NCBI RefSeq assembly: GCF_026898155.1
Contig: NZ_CP114029.1
Coordinates: 379,501-443,500, forward strand
Reading direction: 5' to 3'
Length of the DNA stretch: 64,000 nt
Origin: Jiella pelagia
GTDB lineage: Bacteria; Pseudomonadota; Alphaproteobacteria; Rhizobiales; Rhizobiaceae
In this document: one piece after another, positions 9,537 through 17,914 of the stretch
Position numbering within the stretch: the stretch's first letter is position 1
Layout of the letters: each line of letters opens with the position of its first letter
Notes under the pieces: model-generated
Told to the model about the DNA's origin: nothing
What the model saw: the letters and a program-made list of their open reading frames with translations, nothing else
The model's database searches: none
Translations under genes and position numbers: made by a program

Positions 9537-10210
9537 GCGGCTCGACGCGCGATGCGGTGATGGGTCGGCTGCGCCGGGCGGTCGGTGCGAACCCGGCAAA
9601 CGATGCGGAGCGGCGGGCAGCCGTGACGGCACGGCTGTCGGGCGCGCCAAAAGGCGTCATCCCCGCCCGTGGGCAACTGCCGCCGGCCGAGCGGCTGGAG
9701 CTCTTCATCCGGATGGCGACCAAGGCCGACGCGACGGTGACGCGGCTCGACGCCGCTTCCGGCATCCCGGAGGAAGTCGCCGCCTATCTGCGCGAGCGCA
9801 ATCTCCCCGCCGCGATCAGGATGGGCCGCGATCCGCGCCTCGCCGGGCTCGACTTTTCGGGCACGGCACTGGGCGTGACCACCGGCCCGAGCGAGGGCGA
9901 CGATCTTTCGAGCCTCTCTCATGCGGTGGGCGCCATCGCCGAGACCGGAACGCTGGTGCTGACGTCGGGCCCCGACAATCCGACCAGCCTCAACTTCCTG
10001 CCGGAATACCACATCGTCGTCCTCGACGCGGCGGACGTCGCCGGCGACATGGAAGCGGTGCTGGCGCGCCTTCGGCAGACGCATGGCAAGGGCACGATGC
10101 CGCGCTCGGTGAACTTCGTCACCGGCCCGTCGCGCTCGGCCGACATCGAGCAGACCCTGCTCCTCGGCGCCCACGGCCCGCGGAGCCTGCATATTCTGGT
10201 GGTGGGTTGA
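9533..10210 (+). CDS. lutC: Lactate utilization protein LutC (LUD domain)
   Basis: A 225-residue LUD-domain protein, third subunit of the LutABC complex. The signature GTALGVTTGPSEGDDL and the block AIAETGTLVLTSGPDNPTSLNFLPEYHIVVL identify it. The C-terminus, NFVTGPSRSADIEQTLLLGAHGPRSLHILVVG, is the typical LutC ending. The start ATG overlaps the lutB stop, so the genes are coupled. It contains one of the few intact GAGCTC sites in the window (about 9698). It ends the lut operon; about 100 bp separate it from a convergent AT-rich gene. Confidence 0.95.
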   Translation: MSGSTRDAVMGRLRRAVGANPANDAERRAAVTARLSGAPKGVIPARGQLPPAERLELFIRMATKADATVTRLDAASGIPEEVAAYLRERNLPAAIRMGRDPRLAGLDFSGTALGVTTGPSEGDDLSSLSHAVGAIAETGTLVLTSGPDNPTSLNFLPEYHIVVLDAADVAGDMEAVLARLRQTHGKGTMPRSVNFVTGPSRSADIEQTLLLGAHGPRSLHILVVG

Positions 10211-10307
10211 ATTTTAGTACAGCTTATCTGCCCTAGCAGTCCGTTTCGCATTCAGGATTCCGCCGTATAACGACCAGTACATTCGCGAGGAAATTACTTA
10301 CAGCACA

Positions 10308-11759
10308 CTATGGAAATAGATTCCCAGAAGCGACACCGGCCAACCAGAGACGATAGAGGCTAGTACTATGCAGGTGCGCTACGTGCGATTGCCCGATTAA
10401 GTTCGATGATTTGGTAACGACCTTCAATTCCGGCTTATCTCTCTTGAAGGGCTTTAGTATCATGTAGCCATCCGAGAAATACTTCTCGATTTGCACTTCT
10501 GAGAAATGGTACCTATTACCTTCAAAATCGGCCTTTCCGGACGAGATGATGCCTTGTCTATAAATTTTTATATATTCTTCAACAGATATGTTCATTTGGA
10601 TAAAAGCGGTGATTGCATAATTGCAATATCTTTCTTCATACAAGAGCGTTAAAAACCTAATACTAGCGATTAATTTAGCAATTTCCTTTCCTTCCCTTGA
10701 GTCTACTGCGTAATCCCGGCGCGGAAAAACCTCTTCCATGATAGCACGCATCGCCCATGTCTGACCCGGAGGATATGGTAACTTAGAACTTAAGTCAGAG
10801 GGCTTGATCTGCTCTTCGCCACTCACCGATAATTTAAGTCGATCATACGCCACCCCGTTGTGTCGATGAATGGCTAAATACCGAAAATCCGAAAAGCGAA
10901 CAATATAGTGCAGACAAAACGAATTTGGAACGCGATTTCTCGCCGGATCTAAATTTCCATGCAACCTTCTAACCTGATTCCTACTTTCAATTGTATTCCC
11001 ATTTAAGTCTTCTATATCTGCAATATGTGATAGAGAGCCAACGATTGTCTCATAATCTGTCTTCCTAAAGTATAAATCCACTTTTCTACACGCATCAATC
11101 ATATCGTGATGAGGATATAATCCTACGAGAGAAAGTTTTTCTTCGTTATGAATCTTCCTTTCGCGAATATCTTTAATAATATTATTATCCATTATTTTCT
11201 GGTCGAATTCTTCGAATTTGGCGCCCGAAAACCTGAAATTGATTTCACCCGGGTCGACACCAATGCTTCGCGGCGACTGGTCATCAGACACTAATGCACC
11301 TAGACGTCGAATCTCAATTGCAGGTCCATAGGGTTCATAGTCTAGGTCGTGCTCATCCCTCAGAAATTCGAGTGTCACAACGTCATTCAAATCCCTCTCA
11401 ACATCTTCGTTGAAGTTAATCAACGCCAGCCGACGCGATGGAGCCACCAGCGCTTCTGCGGTAAATATTGGTTCAAATACTTTAACGATTTTACAAAAAC
11501 TCTCATATGTTAAAGAGGGAGATCCTTTCATAAAACGATCAAATGTAGCGTTACTTACAGATGATTTTCCCTTGATCGCACTTTTGCTCAAATCCTTCCG
11601 GGTTTGAAATCCTGCCTTCTCGTACTCTGCAATTTTGATTCGGTCTTTTTCGGGAAATTCAAGCTCTAGTCTTGTTCGAACGCGCTCAAAATCCTCCGAT
11701 AAGTTGCGCCGAAATTCTTCTTTCTGCCACAATACATTAAATTCGATCGCATCAATCAT
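10308..11759 (-). CDS. Unrecognised 483-residue protein with putative N-terminal HTH; probable foreign gene
   Basis: I do not recognise the full-length family. The region from about residue 40 to 95 (KAGFQTRKDLSKSAI, then NATFDRFMKGSPSLTYESFCKIVKVFE) resembles the XRE-like helix-turn-helix seen at the N-terminus of some STAND/NACHT conflict proteins. The remaining about 390 residues show no clear signal peptide or membrane helix. There is a hydrophobic/aromatic block around FCLHYIVRFSDFRYLAIHRH and a helical C-terminal region rich in Tyr and Phe. Base composition is visibly lower in G+C than all neighbours and codon use includes many A/T-ending codons, so it was probably acquired horizontally. 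It is intact, single and not in an operon. A role in defence is a guess. Confidence 0.6.
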   Translation of the reverse strand: MIDAIEFNVLWQKEEFRRNLSEDFERVRTRLELEFPEKDRIKIAEYEKAGFQTRKDLSKSAIKGKSSVSNATFDRFMKGSPSLTYESFCKIVKVFEPIFTAEALVAPSRRLALINFNEDVERDLNDVVTLEFLRDEHDLDYEPYGPAIEIRRLGALVSDDQSPRSIGVDPGEINFRFSGAKFEEFDQKIMDNNIIKDIRERKIHNEEKLSLVGLYPHHDMIDACRKVDLYFRKTDYETIVGSLSHIADIEDLNGNTIESRNQVRRLHGNLDPARNRVPNSFCLHYIVRFSDFRYLAIHRHNGVAYDRLKLSVSGEEQIKPSDLSSKLPYPPGQTWAMRAIMEEVFPRRDYAVDSREGKEIAKLIASIRFLTLLYEERYCNYAITAFIQMNISVEEYIKIYRQGIISSGKADFEGNRYHFSEVQIEKYFSDGYMILKPFKRDKPELKVVTKSSNLIGQSHVAHLHSTSLYRLWLAGVASGNLFP

Positions 11760-11874
11760 TGCCCAAATCCTTCATACTGTTTCATATTTGAGATAATCGA
11801 CAAATTGACGCCCACGGCTCATTTGAACTGCGCAGGCAAACGCTGCGACTCAACAAAGGAAGAAGGCTATCGCC

Positions 11875-12024
11875 ATGATCGAATTCACTGCACTCGTCGC
11901 CCACACGATCCTCCTAATTCACAAGATATCCGACAACTCCTGGAGTGTCGATGCGGCATGCGTCGCCTATGGTTTGCTGGCCTATGTCGCCCTGCTTCAA
12001 TTCCGATCGAATAAGCGTCAGTAA
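11875..12024 (+). CDS. Small putative membrane protein (49 residues)
   Basis: A short ORF beginning MIEFTALVAHTILLIHK, preceded by the purine-rich AGGAAGAAGG about 9 bp upstream of the ATG, a good ribosome binding site. Residues about 26-42 (DAACVAYGLLAYVALLQF) form a likely single transmembrane helix, followed by a basic tail (RSNKRQ). It lies in the AT-rich patch, divergent from the 483-residue gene whose start is 115 bp away, so the two could share a regulatory region. No homologue is recognised. Coding status rests only on the RBS and the helix. Confidence 0.4.
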   Translation: MIEFTALVAHTILLIHKISDNSWSVDAACVAYGLLAYVALLQFRSNKRQ

Positions 12025-12072
12025 GTACAATTCCGCAAACTTACTCATGCGTTAGAATCAAATTCGGCTCTA

Positions 12073-12109
12073 GTCGAATGAAGCTTCATGTGATGAAGCT
12101 TCATTCGAC
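12073..12109. repeat. Perfect 17-bp inverted repeat, nested palindromes
   Basis: GTCGAATGAAGCTTCAT, then the 3-nt centre gtg, then the exact reverse complement. Each arm itself contains the palindrome ATGAAGCTTCAT, so two dyads sit side by side. No T-run follows on either strand, which argues against a simple intrinsic terminator. It lies between the small membrane ORF and the LysE-type gene and may be an operator, a cruciform or an insertion footprint. Confidence 0.8.
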
Positions 12110-12253
12110 ATAAACGGATCGAGAAATTCAATTCACGGTCATATAGATCCCTCGGAAGAGGTCTCAAATTCTTTGATCCGCAGGCACCCGAACGGTTTGA
12201 TCATGGATTTGCTATTGTGAAGGCTAGCAAATTGTCCGACCACTGGAGTTGAT

Positions 12254-12901
12254 ATGCCCGTCGAACCCGCCACCCTCCTCGCCTTCGTCCTCACCTCGCT
12301 CGTTCTCCTCGCCATCCCCGGCCCGACGGTGGTGATGGTGGTCGGCCAGGCGCTCGCCCATGGCCGCAGGGTTGCGCTCGCCAGCGTCCTCGGCGTCGGC
12401 CTCGGCGATCTCGTCGCTGCGAGCGCCTCGATCGCCGGCGTCGGCGCGCTGCTCGCGGCCTCGGCCGAAGGTTTCGTGGTGCTGAAATGGGCGGGCGCGG
12501 TCTATCTCGTATGGATGGGCGTCAAGCTCTGGCGCCACCCGCCGCAGCCGGCCGAAGCCGCGGACATCGCCGCAACCGGCACCGGGGGAAGAGGACAGGC
12601 CTACCGGGTGTTCCGCGACGCCTTCCTCGTGACCGTCTTCAATCCGAAGGGCTTGGTCTTCTTCGCCGCCTTCGTGCCGCAGTTCGTCGCAGCAGACCGC
12701 CCCTATCTGCCGCAGGCGGCGGTCTTCGTCGTCACCTTCGTCCTTCTCGGCATCGTCAACGCCGCGCTCTACGCCCGCCTCGCCGCTTCCGCCCGCTCGC
12801 TGCTGAAGAGACCGAAGGCGCTGACGGTGGCCGGCCGCTTCGGGGGCGCCTGCCTTGTCGGCGCCGGCATCGCTTCGGCCTTCGTCCGGCGCCCCGTCTG
12901 A
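12254..12901 (+). CDS. LysE/RhtB family amino-acid exporter
   Basis: A 215-residue inner-membrane exporter of the LysE/RhtB superfamily with six predicted helices. The N-terminus has the conserved IPGPTVVMVVGQALAHGRR block (the family's PGP motif) and GVGLGDLVAASASIAGVGALLAAS. The middle has KWAGAVYLVWMGVKLWR, and the second half has FLVTVFNPKGLVFFAAFVPQFV, another family signature (NPK). Substrates are usually amino acids such as homoserine or threonine, but specificity cannot be read from the sequence. It is apparently monocistronic and convergent with the SH3-like gene. Confidence 0.92.
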   Translation: MPVEPATLLAFVLTSLVLLAIPGPTVVMVVGQALAHGRRVALASVLGVGLGDLVAASASIAGVGALLAASAEGFVVLKWAGAVYLVWMGVKLWRHPPQPAEAADIAATGTGGRGQAYRVFRDAFLVTVFNPKGLVFFAAFVPQFVAADRPYLPQAAVFVVTFVLLGIVNAALYARLAASARSLLKRPKALTVAGRFGGACLVGAGIASAFVRRPV

Positions 12902-13022
12902 CATCCGACCGCCCGGTATCGAATACGAAAATGTACCTTGCCGATCGGAGACTGTGGTGGGCGGAGCGAAGCGTGGAGACGGACCGCTCGCCCTTCCCCA
13001 CGCTTGCCGAGGCCCGTTCGGC

Positions 13023-13754
13023 TCAGCCGCAGCCGTTCTGCAGATAGACCTTCTCGTCGTCGCTGCGCAGAAGCCAGCCCGTCCGGCCGCCATAGGGAAT
13101 GGCGCACCACAGTTGCGGACCGCGATACTCGCAGCGGATGGCGTCGAAGCACATGCGGGCTTCGCTCGTACCGAGCTTGCTGGCACCCAGCGAGGGCGAC
13201 GAGCGGACGTTCATCCGCGTCTTCGTCTCCACCGATGGCCACCCGCTGCTCGTCTGCGGATCGACATCGTCACTCGGGTCGACGCAGCCCCCCGTCGCCA
13301 CATCCATGCGGCAGGACTTGGCCGAACCGAGCGAGGGGGACGATCCGCCGGCCGGGGCCGAGCCGTATGACGGCGGGTTGGGTGCCGCCGGGGCCGCGCC
13401 GAAGTCGTCGGCCGACCGCATCGTCAGCGGGTCCCCATCGCCATAGATGCCGGCATAGCTGCCGTCGGGCTGGCGGTCGAGCCGGGCGAGCGGGGTGAAG
13501 CCCATGCCGTTGGAGGATTCGAGGATCCAGCCGCCGCCCTCCTCCCGCCAGGCGGTGAGACCGTCGAAGGGCGGCTGCGAACAGCCTTCTCCCGTCACCA
13601 GCTGATAATAGCCGTCGATGACCGGCTGGGTGAGGAACTCGACATAGCAGCCGCCGGATCCCGCCTGGAGGATCCAGCCCTCTGCGTTGGCGGAACCGGA
13701 CAGGCAGACACCCAACACCATCCCGACCGTGAAGGAGACTTGCGAAAAACGCAT
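13023..13754 (-). CDS. Secreted SH3-domain-like protein
   Basis: A 243-residue exported protein. The N-terminus MRFSQVSFTVGMVLGVCLSGSANA is a signal peptide with an ANA cleavage site. The middle part is rich in Gly, Ser and Pro. The C-terminal about 70 residues form a bacterial SH3-type domain (MNVRSSPSLGASKLGTSEARMCFD ... WCAIPYGGRTGWLLRSDD), with Cys residues that could form disulfides. SH3b domains usually bind cell-wall or periplasmic peptides. It is followed by a lipoprotein gene upstream on the same strand (15 bp gap), so the two probably form an operon. Exact role unknown. Confidence 0.8.
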   Translation of the reverse strand: MRFSQVSFTVGMVLGVCLSGSANAEGWILQAGSGGCYVEFLTQPVIDGYYQLVTGEGCSQPPFDGLTAWREEGGGWILESSNGMGFTPLARLDRQPDGSYAGIYGDGDPLTMRSADDFGAAPAAPNPPSYGSAPAGGSSPSLGSAKSCRMDVATGGCVDPSDDVDPQTSSGWPSVETKTRMNVRSSPSLGASKLGTSEARMCFDAIRCEYRGPQLWCAIPYGGRTGWLLRSDDEKVYLQNGCG

Positions 13755-13769
13755 CGTGACCGCGCCCCC

Positions 13770-14373
13770 TCAGCTCGAGAAAAGATCGCCGCAGCGCGAC
13801 AGGCTGAGGAACTCGCCCTGCGTGTCCTTGCTGACGCTCATCGCCGTGATTGTGCCGGCCGGATCGGCGGTGATCTGCAACTCGCAGGAGAGGTGGCGCT
13901 CGGAATATTGCGGCTGCGGCGCGGCCGGCTTTGCCCCGAACATTCCGCCCATGACGTTCGAGGCGTCAATGCTGACGCCGGAGGAGGTCGTCTTGGTCTC
14001 GCGCACGAATGTGCCGTCGGAGCGGGTGTGTTCCTTCACCTCGGTCCGCGACTTTTGCGTTCCCCAACCGGTCGAGGGTGCCGTCGGCGGCGTCGGCTTG
14101 AACGGATCGCTCGCGAATGGCTTGAACGGCTTCGGCTGCTGGATGGGCAGCTGCGAACGGATGGTCGTCTCGCCGCCCCGCCAGGTATAGATGGCGCCGC
14201 CATTCTGCAACGGGAACGACGAGCGCGGCGGCCCGTAGGCGCTGAAGAAAGCATCGGCCGGTTTGCCGACCCAGGACGAGGCTCAGCTTGCTGGCGGTCT
14301 CGGATGTCGTAGTGCAGCCCGCCGCCAATAGGGACGTGACAACGGCTGCCAGCACCAGGAATGGTCTGGTCAT
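13770..14373 (-). CDS. Putative lipoprotein of about 200 residues (one frame break)
   Basis: The N-terminus MTRPFLVLAAVVTSLLAAGC is a lipoprotein signal peptide with the lipobox LAAGC. The frame breaks at 14278-14284, where the coding strand has GAGCCTC. Removing one base gives KLSSSWVGKPADAFFSAYGPP, and then QNGGAIYTWRGGETTI continuing to the stop. The WVGxPxxxFFxxYGPP and IYTWxGG blocks resemble lipoproteins of the SmpA/OmlA-like or DUF4124-neighbour type seen in Rhizobiales, but I do not assign a named family. A cysteine pair near the C-terminus (LSCELQ, SRCGDL) may form a disulfide. It is upstream of the SH3-like gene. Confidence 0.75.
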
Positions 14374-14547
14374 TTTCCCCTCTGATAAAAAGGAATGCCG
14401 AGCGCACGCCCTCGCCGACATTCGGACTACTTGCATTTTGCCCTTACGATATGCCGCAAATGACGGTCAACCCTTTGGGCGGACCGTTGCGTCAGATTGA
14501 AAGCCGATGAGAGTTACCGTTGCCGTCGTCTAAAATCGCGGTGAAGG

Positions 14548-14594
14548 AATGGTGCCGGCGGAGAGGATCGAACTCCCGACCTTCGGTTTACAAA
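14548..14594. repeat. Left attachment repeat (attL/attR), 47 bp
   Basis: Identical to 32846-32892, the CCA-end half of tRNA-Thr(UGU), beginning aatggtgccggcggag and ending at the anticodon-loop bases ttacaaa. To its right the sequence diverges (gaggct here versus accgct in the real tRNA). This marks the integration crossover segment. Confidence 0.92.
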
Positions 14595-14653
14595 GAGGCT
14601 GACGGGCCCTGTCCTGTAAGGATTTCAGCAGCCCATGTCGCATCCATGTTGCA

Positions 14654-15849
14654 TCAGCTCGCCAGCCAAGCCGAGGCTTCGGCCAACTCTGACCCGTCGT
14701 CATCGTTCGGGAAGAGGTGCGAATAGCGATCCATGGTGAGCGCGATCGTCGAGTGTCCCATGCGCTCCTGGACCGTCTTCGGCGGCAAGCCGAGCCCTCC
14801 CTCCTCGCGCCGGTTGATGCACCACGAGGCGTAGAAGTGCCGCAGCGAGTGCATGCCGGTATACTTCGCGCCGAGGACGGGGCGGCCATCCTTGTCGATC
14901 TCGCCCGTCGGCGCCGTGACGCCGGCGGCAATCCATGCAGGACGGAGCCCGCGGCGAAGAATGTTCGTCAGCTCCTCGACCTTCCCGGATCCATTCGGGA
15001 AGACGAGATCGAGATCGCCCTTCGGACAGGCCAGCTTCCATTCCCGCAGAGCGTTGATGACGACAGGCGGCGCCGGCACCGTCCGCTCGCCTGAGATCGA
15101 CTTCGGCGCGCCGATGGCGTTGAACCGATCGGCCCGCTGGTGCACGCGCACCTCGCGCTTGTCCAAGTCGACGTCTTTCCAGCGCAGCCCTCGCAACTCC
15201 GAAGCCCGGAGGCCGCAGAAGACGGCGACGAGGAAGAACGGCCGCCAGCGGCCATCAGACGCCGCCAGGAGCGCCTTCACCTCGTCCCGGGTGGGAATGT
15301 CGGCCCCGACCTTCAGACGGCCTTTGTGGCGCTTCTCCTGGCGCTCGTCTTTCCCCCTCGCCTGCCGCGCATGTCCCGGACGATGTTGCGCCTCGTCAGG
15401 CCGCGTTCCTGCGCATCGGCGAGCAGCGTTCCCAAGCTGACGATGATCCGCCGAGCCATGACCGACGAGCGGCCTGCCTGGCGTAGCTGATCCTCGAATG
15501 CCCGGACGGTCGGGATGGTCAAGGCTGAAATCTTCGTCGCCCCGATGAACGGGATCATGTGGAGCCGGAGGTGCTGCTCATAGCTCGCGATAGTCGATCG
15601 CTCGAGCCCGGCCGCGGTCGCGCTGGCGATCCAAAGCTTGCCGGCTGCTTCCACCGTCACGCTCGCGCTGTCGGCCACATGCACGCCATCCCGGACCTCG
15701 ACGCTCGCAGTCGCGGCGAAGGCGTCGGCAGCCTTCTTCAGCTTGAAGGTCTTCAGGCGGCGCTTGCCGGTGGCGTCGGTGTAATCGACGACCCAGGCGG
15801 TTTTCTCGACGCCCTTCGGAGTGGTCCAGGTGCGGCGGCGGACGCTCAC
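14654..15849 (-). CDS. int: Tyrosine integrase of the element (homopolymer frame break)
   Basis: A site-specific tyrosine recombinase. The N-terminal half has an AP2-like/SAM-like core-binding domain (AAGKLWIASATAAGLERSTIASYEQHLRLHMIPFIG). The catalytic half shows CGLRASELRGLRWKDVDL (first catalytic Arg), GMHSLRHFYASW (H-x-x-R box) and MGHSTIALTMDRYSHLF (final His region and catalytic Tyr). The frame breaks in a G-run of the coding strand (15353-15357 on plus); one extra G restores a continuous 398-residue protein. This is likely a homopolymer error, but a genuine null mutation that would strand the element cannot be excluded. Its position next to the left tRNA repeat is canonical. Confidence 0.9.
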
Positions 15850-16452
15850 TTCAGAACGTCCGCTTCATCGTCAAGATCCTCGCGCGATAGAGACTCTTGG
15901 TGAGCACGCAGGCCAGCCTTGTAGCCCCGTAGCCAAATGTCCTCTTCCTCTTCGGACAACTGTCGGTTCTCAAGGCTGCGAACATATCGGCGCCATTCGC
16001 GATCGAGCGGATACTTCGCTGTGCTCCGTCCACGCGTGAGAGCTTCAATCTCAACTTGATCAAGGCCATCCGTGTTCTGTTCAGCTTCGTCTTCCGCGAA
16101 CTCCTCCTCCCACCGCTCCAAACGCCGATAGAGGCGGTCCCGTGTAGCTTCGTCAACGCCTCCAAGAGTTCCGTCAGAAATCGAGCGCACCGCATCGACG
16201 AGGCTCGTTGAAGAGGCGATTGATGGGCGGATTTCTATCCCCTGACTTCAAAATCGCCACCAGACCAAGAAGCCGCGATACCCGCTCCTCAATCCCTTCA
16301 GGCTCCGGAAACTCATTCTCCAAAATCCGCACGATCTCGGCATTCATCGACCGGCCCTGTAGCTCAGCATAGGCTTTGATCCGATCCCGCAACCCCGGCG
16401 GGAAGCGCAGCTGGTACTGATCCGGTTTCGACTGTTTCCCGGCCATTGGCAC
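15846..16452 (-). CDS. Arc/RHH-type DNA-binding protein, repressor candidate (one frame break)
   Basis: The N-terminal about 50 residues (DQYQLRFPPGLRDRIKAYAELQGRSMNAEIVRILENEF) are a ribbon-helix-helix domain of the Arc/MetJ class. The frame breaks at 16200-16206 (GAGCCTC in the coding strand). Joining the frames reads NRLFNELVDAVRSISDG and gives one 201-residue protein whose acidic C-terminal part probably mediates oligomerisation. Without correction it would look like two separate small genes. The stop overlaps the integrase start (ATGA). It diverges from an excisionase-like gene, and two dyad repeats lie in the gap, suggesting it controls the lysogeny switch. Confidence 0.75.
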
Positions 16453-16468
16453 TTATCCCCATCGATGA

Positions 16469-16520
16469 CATACCTATTAGGTGGGTCGCCGCTTGACGGC
16501 AATCATACCTTTCAGGTAGG
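16469..16520. promoter_or_regulatory. Paired operator-like dyads in the divergent promoter region
   Basis: Two similar sites, CATACCTATTAGGTGGG (16469-16485) and CATACCTTTCAGGTAGG (16504-16520), each with an ACCT-N3-AGGT dyad. Their centres are 35 bp apart on the same strand. They lie between the RHH gene (minus) and the HTH gene (plus). Tandem short dyads are the expected arrangement for Arc-type repressors. Confidence 0.65.
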
Positions 16521-16555
16521 TCTACCTTTGTTCCACTAACAAAGGATTACGCGAA

Positions 16556-16744
16556 ATGGCAGACGACACAGAACCCCTCGATCTCGTGTGGGGGGTGGCC
16601 GCGATTGCGAAGCTGATTGGGCGAAGCGAGCGGCAGACTTACGACATGCTGTCCTCCGGCCATTTGCCGGCAAAGCAGGTCGGCCAGCGCTGGGTCGCCA
16701 AGCGGGACGCGCTGACGCGGTTCTTCGAGGAGACCGCGGCGTGA
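16556..16744 (+). CDS. AlpA/HTH_17-like DNA-binding protein, excisionase candidate
   Basis: A 62-residue helix-turn-helix protein. The block VWGVAAIAKLIGRSERQTYDMLSSGHLPAKQVGQRWVAKRDAL is typical of the MerR-like HTH_17/excisionase group, in which the recognition helix lies around RSERQTYDML and a small wing carries GQRWVA. It is the first gene of the plus-strand early operon, facing the RHH gene across the operator-like repeats. It may act as an excisionase (recombination directionality factor) or as an early regulator. The next gene starts with a GTG overlapping its stop. Confidence 0.75.
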   Translation: MADDTEPLDLVWGVAAIAKLIGRSERQTYDMLSSGHLPAKQVGQRWVAKRDALTRFFEETAA

Positions 16745-17040
16745 AGCGGCCAACCAACGATAATGCCGGTCTGGTCTTCGGCAGCGATCCGCATGGCGAC
16801 CTGTTCGAAAAATGGCGCATCGCTGACGCGGCGAAGGTGATCGAAGCTGACCTCGACGTGCACTTAGGCAGCGAGGGCGGGAACCTCGGGCGCATCACGT
16901 CGAAGGGCGAAGCCTACAGCCAGGGGCTGACGAATGCGGAGGCAATGCTTGCGGTTATCACCGCGCTTGCGGCGACTCAGCAGAAGTTCGTCAACAAGCT
17001 GGCGTCCCTGCACTTCGACGTCGGGGGTGATGACGAATGA
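16741..17040 (+). CDS. Hypothetical phage-element protein (99 residues)
   Basis: Starts with a GTG overlapping the stop of the upstream HTH gene and overlaps the next gene by 4 bp, so it is well embedded in the early operon. The sequence (LVFGSDPHGDLFEKWRIADAAKVIEADLDVH near the start, then a helical QGLTNAEAMLAVITALAATQQKFVNKLASL) has no recognised domain. No membrane segment or cysteine motif. Coding status is supported by the tight overlaps. Confidence 0.6.
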   Translation: MKRPTNDNAGLVFGSDPHGDLFEKWRIADAAKVIEADLDVHLGSEGGNLGRITSKGEAYSQGLTNAEAMLAVITALAATQQKFVNKLASLHFDVGGDDE

Positions 17041-17483
17041 CGCCCTCCCCCACCCCACAGGTCGCTCGGGAGATCCTGGCGGCAGTGAGAGCAGAGAAGC
17101 GGCGGCGCGCGGCGCTGGCGGTCTCAGAAACGAAGAAGCCCGGCCAGGATCTGGACCATCCTGCCGGGCACGGAACACCCGAAACCTCAGAGAAGGAAAC
17201 CCGGATGAACGCCGGAGCAAATACCACAGCGCGCGCAGCCACGCCAGAAGCCCGCGCCATTCTCAGTGAACTCGAGACGCCGATCAACAAGGCGAGGGAC
17301 CGGGTGAACCTGCTCTACGCCTTCACCGAGCTGACGATGATGAAAACGAGCTACACGACCCTTTGTGAGGACCATCGGGACGCTTTCATCGTCATGATCG
17401 GCGACCTCTTCGACGAAATCGATGTCGTGCACAAGGCATGGAACGCCGAGTGGGACAAGCGCGTCCGGAGGGCCGCGTCATGA
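17037..17483 (+). CDS. Hypothetical phage-element protein (148 residues)
   Basis: Overlaps its neighbours at both ends (ATGA type). Residues about 1-60 are low-complexity and charged. The C-terminal half (ARAILSELETPINKARDRVNLLYAFTELTMMKT ... IGDLFDEIDVVHKAWNAEWDK) is predicted helical. An internal ATG (position 17205, MNAGANTT) with a preceding AGAAGGAAA purine-rich run could be the true start, giving a protein of about 92 residues. No family recognised. Confidence 0.6.
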   Translation: MTPSPTPQVAREILAAVRAEKRRRAALAVSETKKPGQDLDHPAGHGTPETSEKETRMNAGANTTARAATPEARAILSELETPINKARDRVNLLYAFTELTMMKTSYTTLCEDHRDAFIVMIGDLFDEIDVVHKAWNAEWDKRVRRAAS

Positions 17484-17914
17484 GCGCAGTCACCCAGGCC
17501 ATCACCGAACGCAACCGGATATGGGAGGCGTGGCTCTCGGCAGCCAATCGCGCGGTGCCGGAAGACGAGATGAAAGCGCGTGCCGCCATCTACAACAAGG
17601 CGACGGAAGCTTGGCAGGCCGCGCCATGCGAGAGCGTCGCCGACATACTGGCGAAGGTCAAATTCGCCCTGACGGACGCGACCGTCCTCAAAGACCTCCA
17701 GGAGGGCGACGGCGAGCTGGAGCGCTTCCTTCGATCCATTGCCGGGGTGGCCGATGGCGATAGCCTCGACCGCGATGACGCAATCGACGTCGTCATGGAC
17801 ATGCTCGACGGGCTTCTCGTCTTCGCGAAGGGGATGGAGCTTCGGCACGAAGGCGACGCGCTGGCGGCGCTCGTCGAGGCGACGATAAAGAAAATGGATG
17901 AGGTGGCGGCATGA
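17480..17914 (+). CDS. Hypothetical phage-element protein (144 residues)
   Basis: Embedded in the early operon with 4-bp overlaps at both ends. Composition is alpha-helical and acidic, with the C-terminal block LDRDDAIDVVMDMLDGLLVFAKGMEL. The N-terminal ITERNRIWEAWLSAANRAVPEDEM is a motif I associate with other rhizobial prophage hypotheticals but cannot name. No enzyme motif is visible. Confidence 0.6.
   Translation: MSAVTQAITERNRIWEAWLSAANRAVPEDEMKARAAIYNKATEAWQAAPCESVADILAKVKFALTDATVLKDLQEGDGELERFLRSIAGVADGDSLDRDDAIDVVMDMLDGLLVFAKGMELRHEGDALAALVEATIKKMDEVAA

Noticed and set aside
11805..12014. 69-residue Cys/Arg-rich ORF overlapping the small membrane ORF
   Set aside because: The frame has no RBS and a composition typical of a shadow frame; the overlapping 49-residue frame has a good RBS and a membrane helix.
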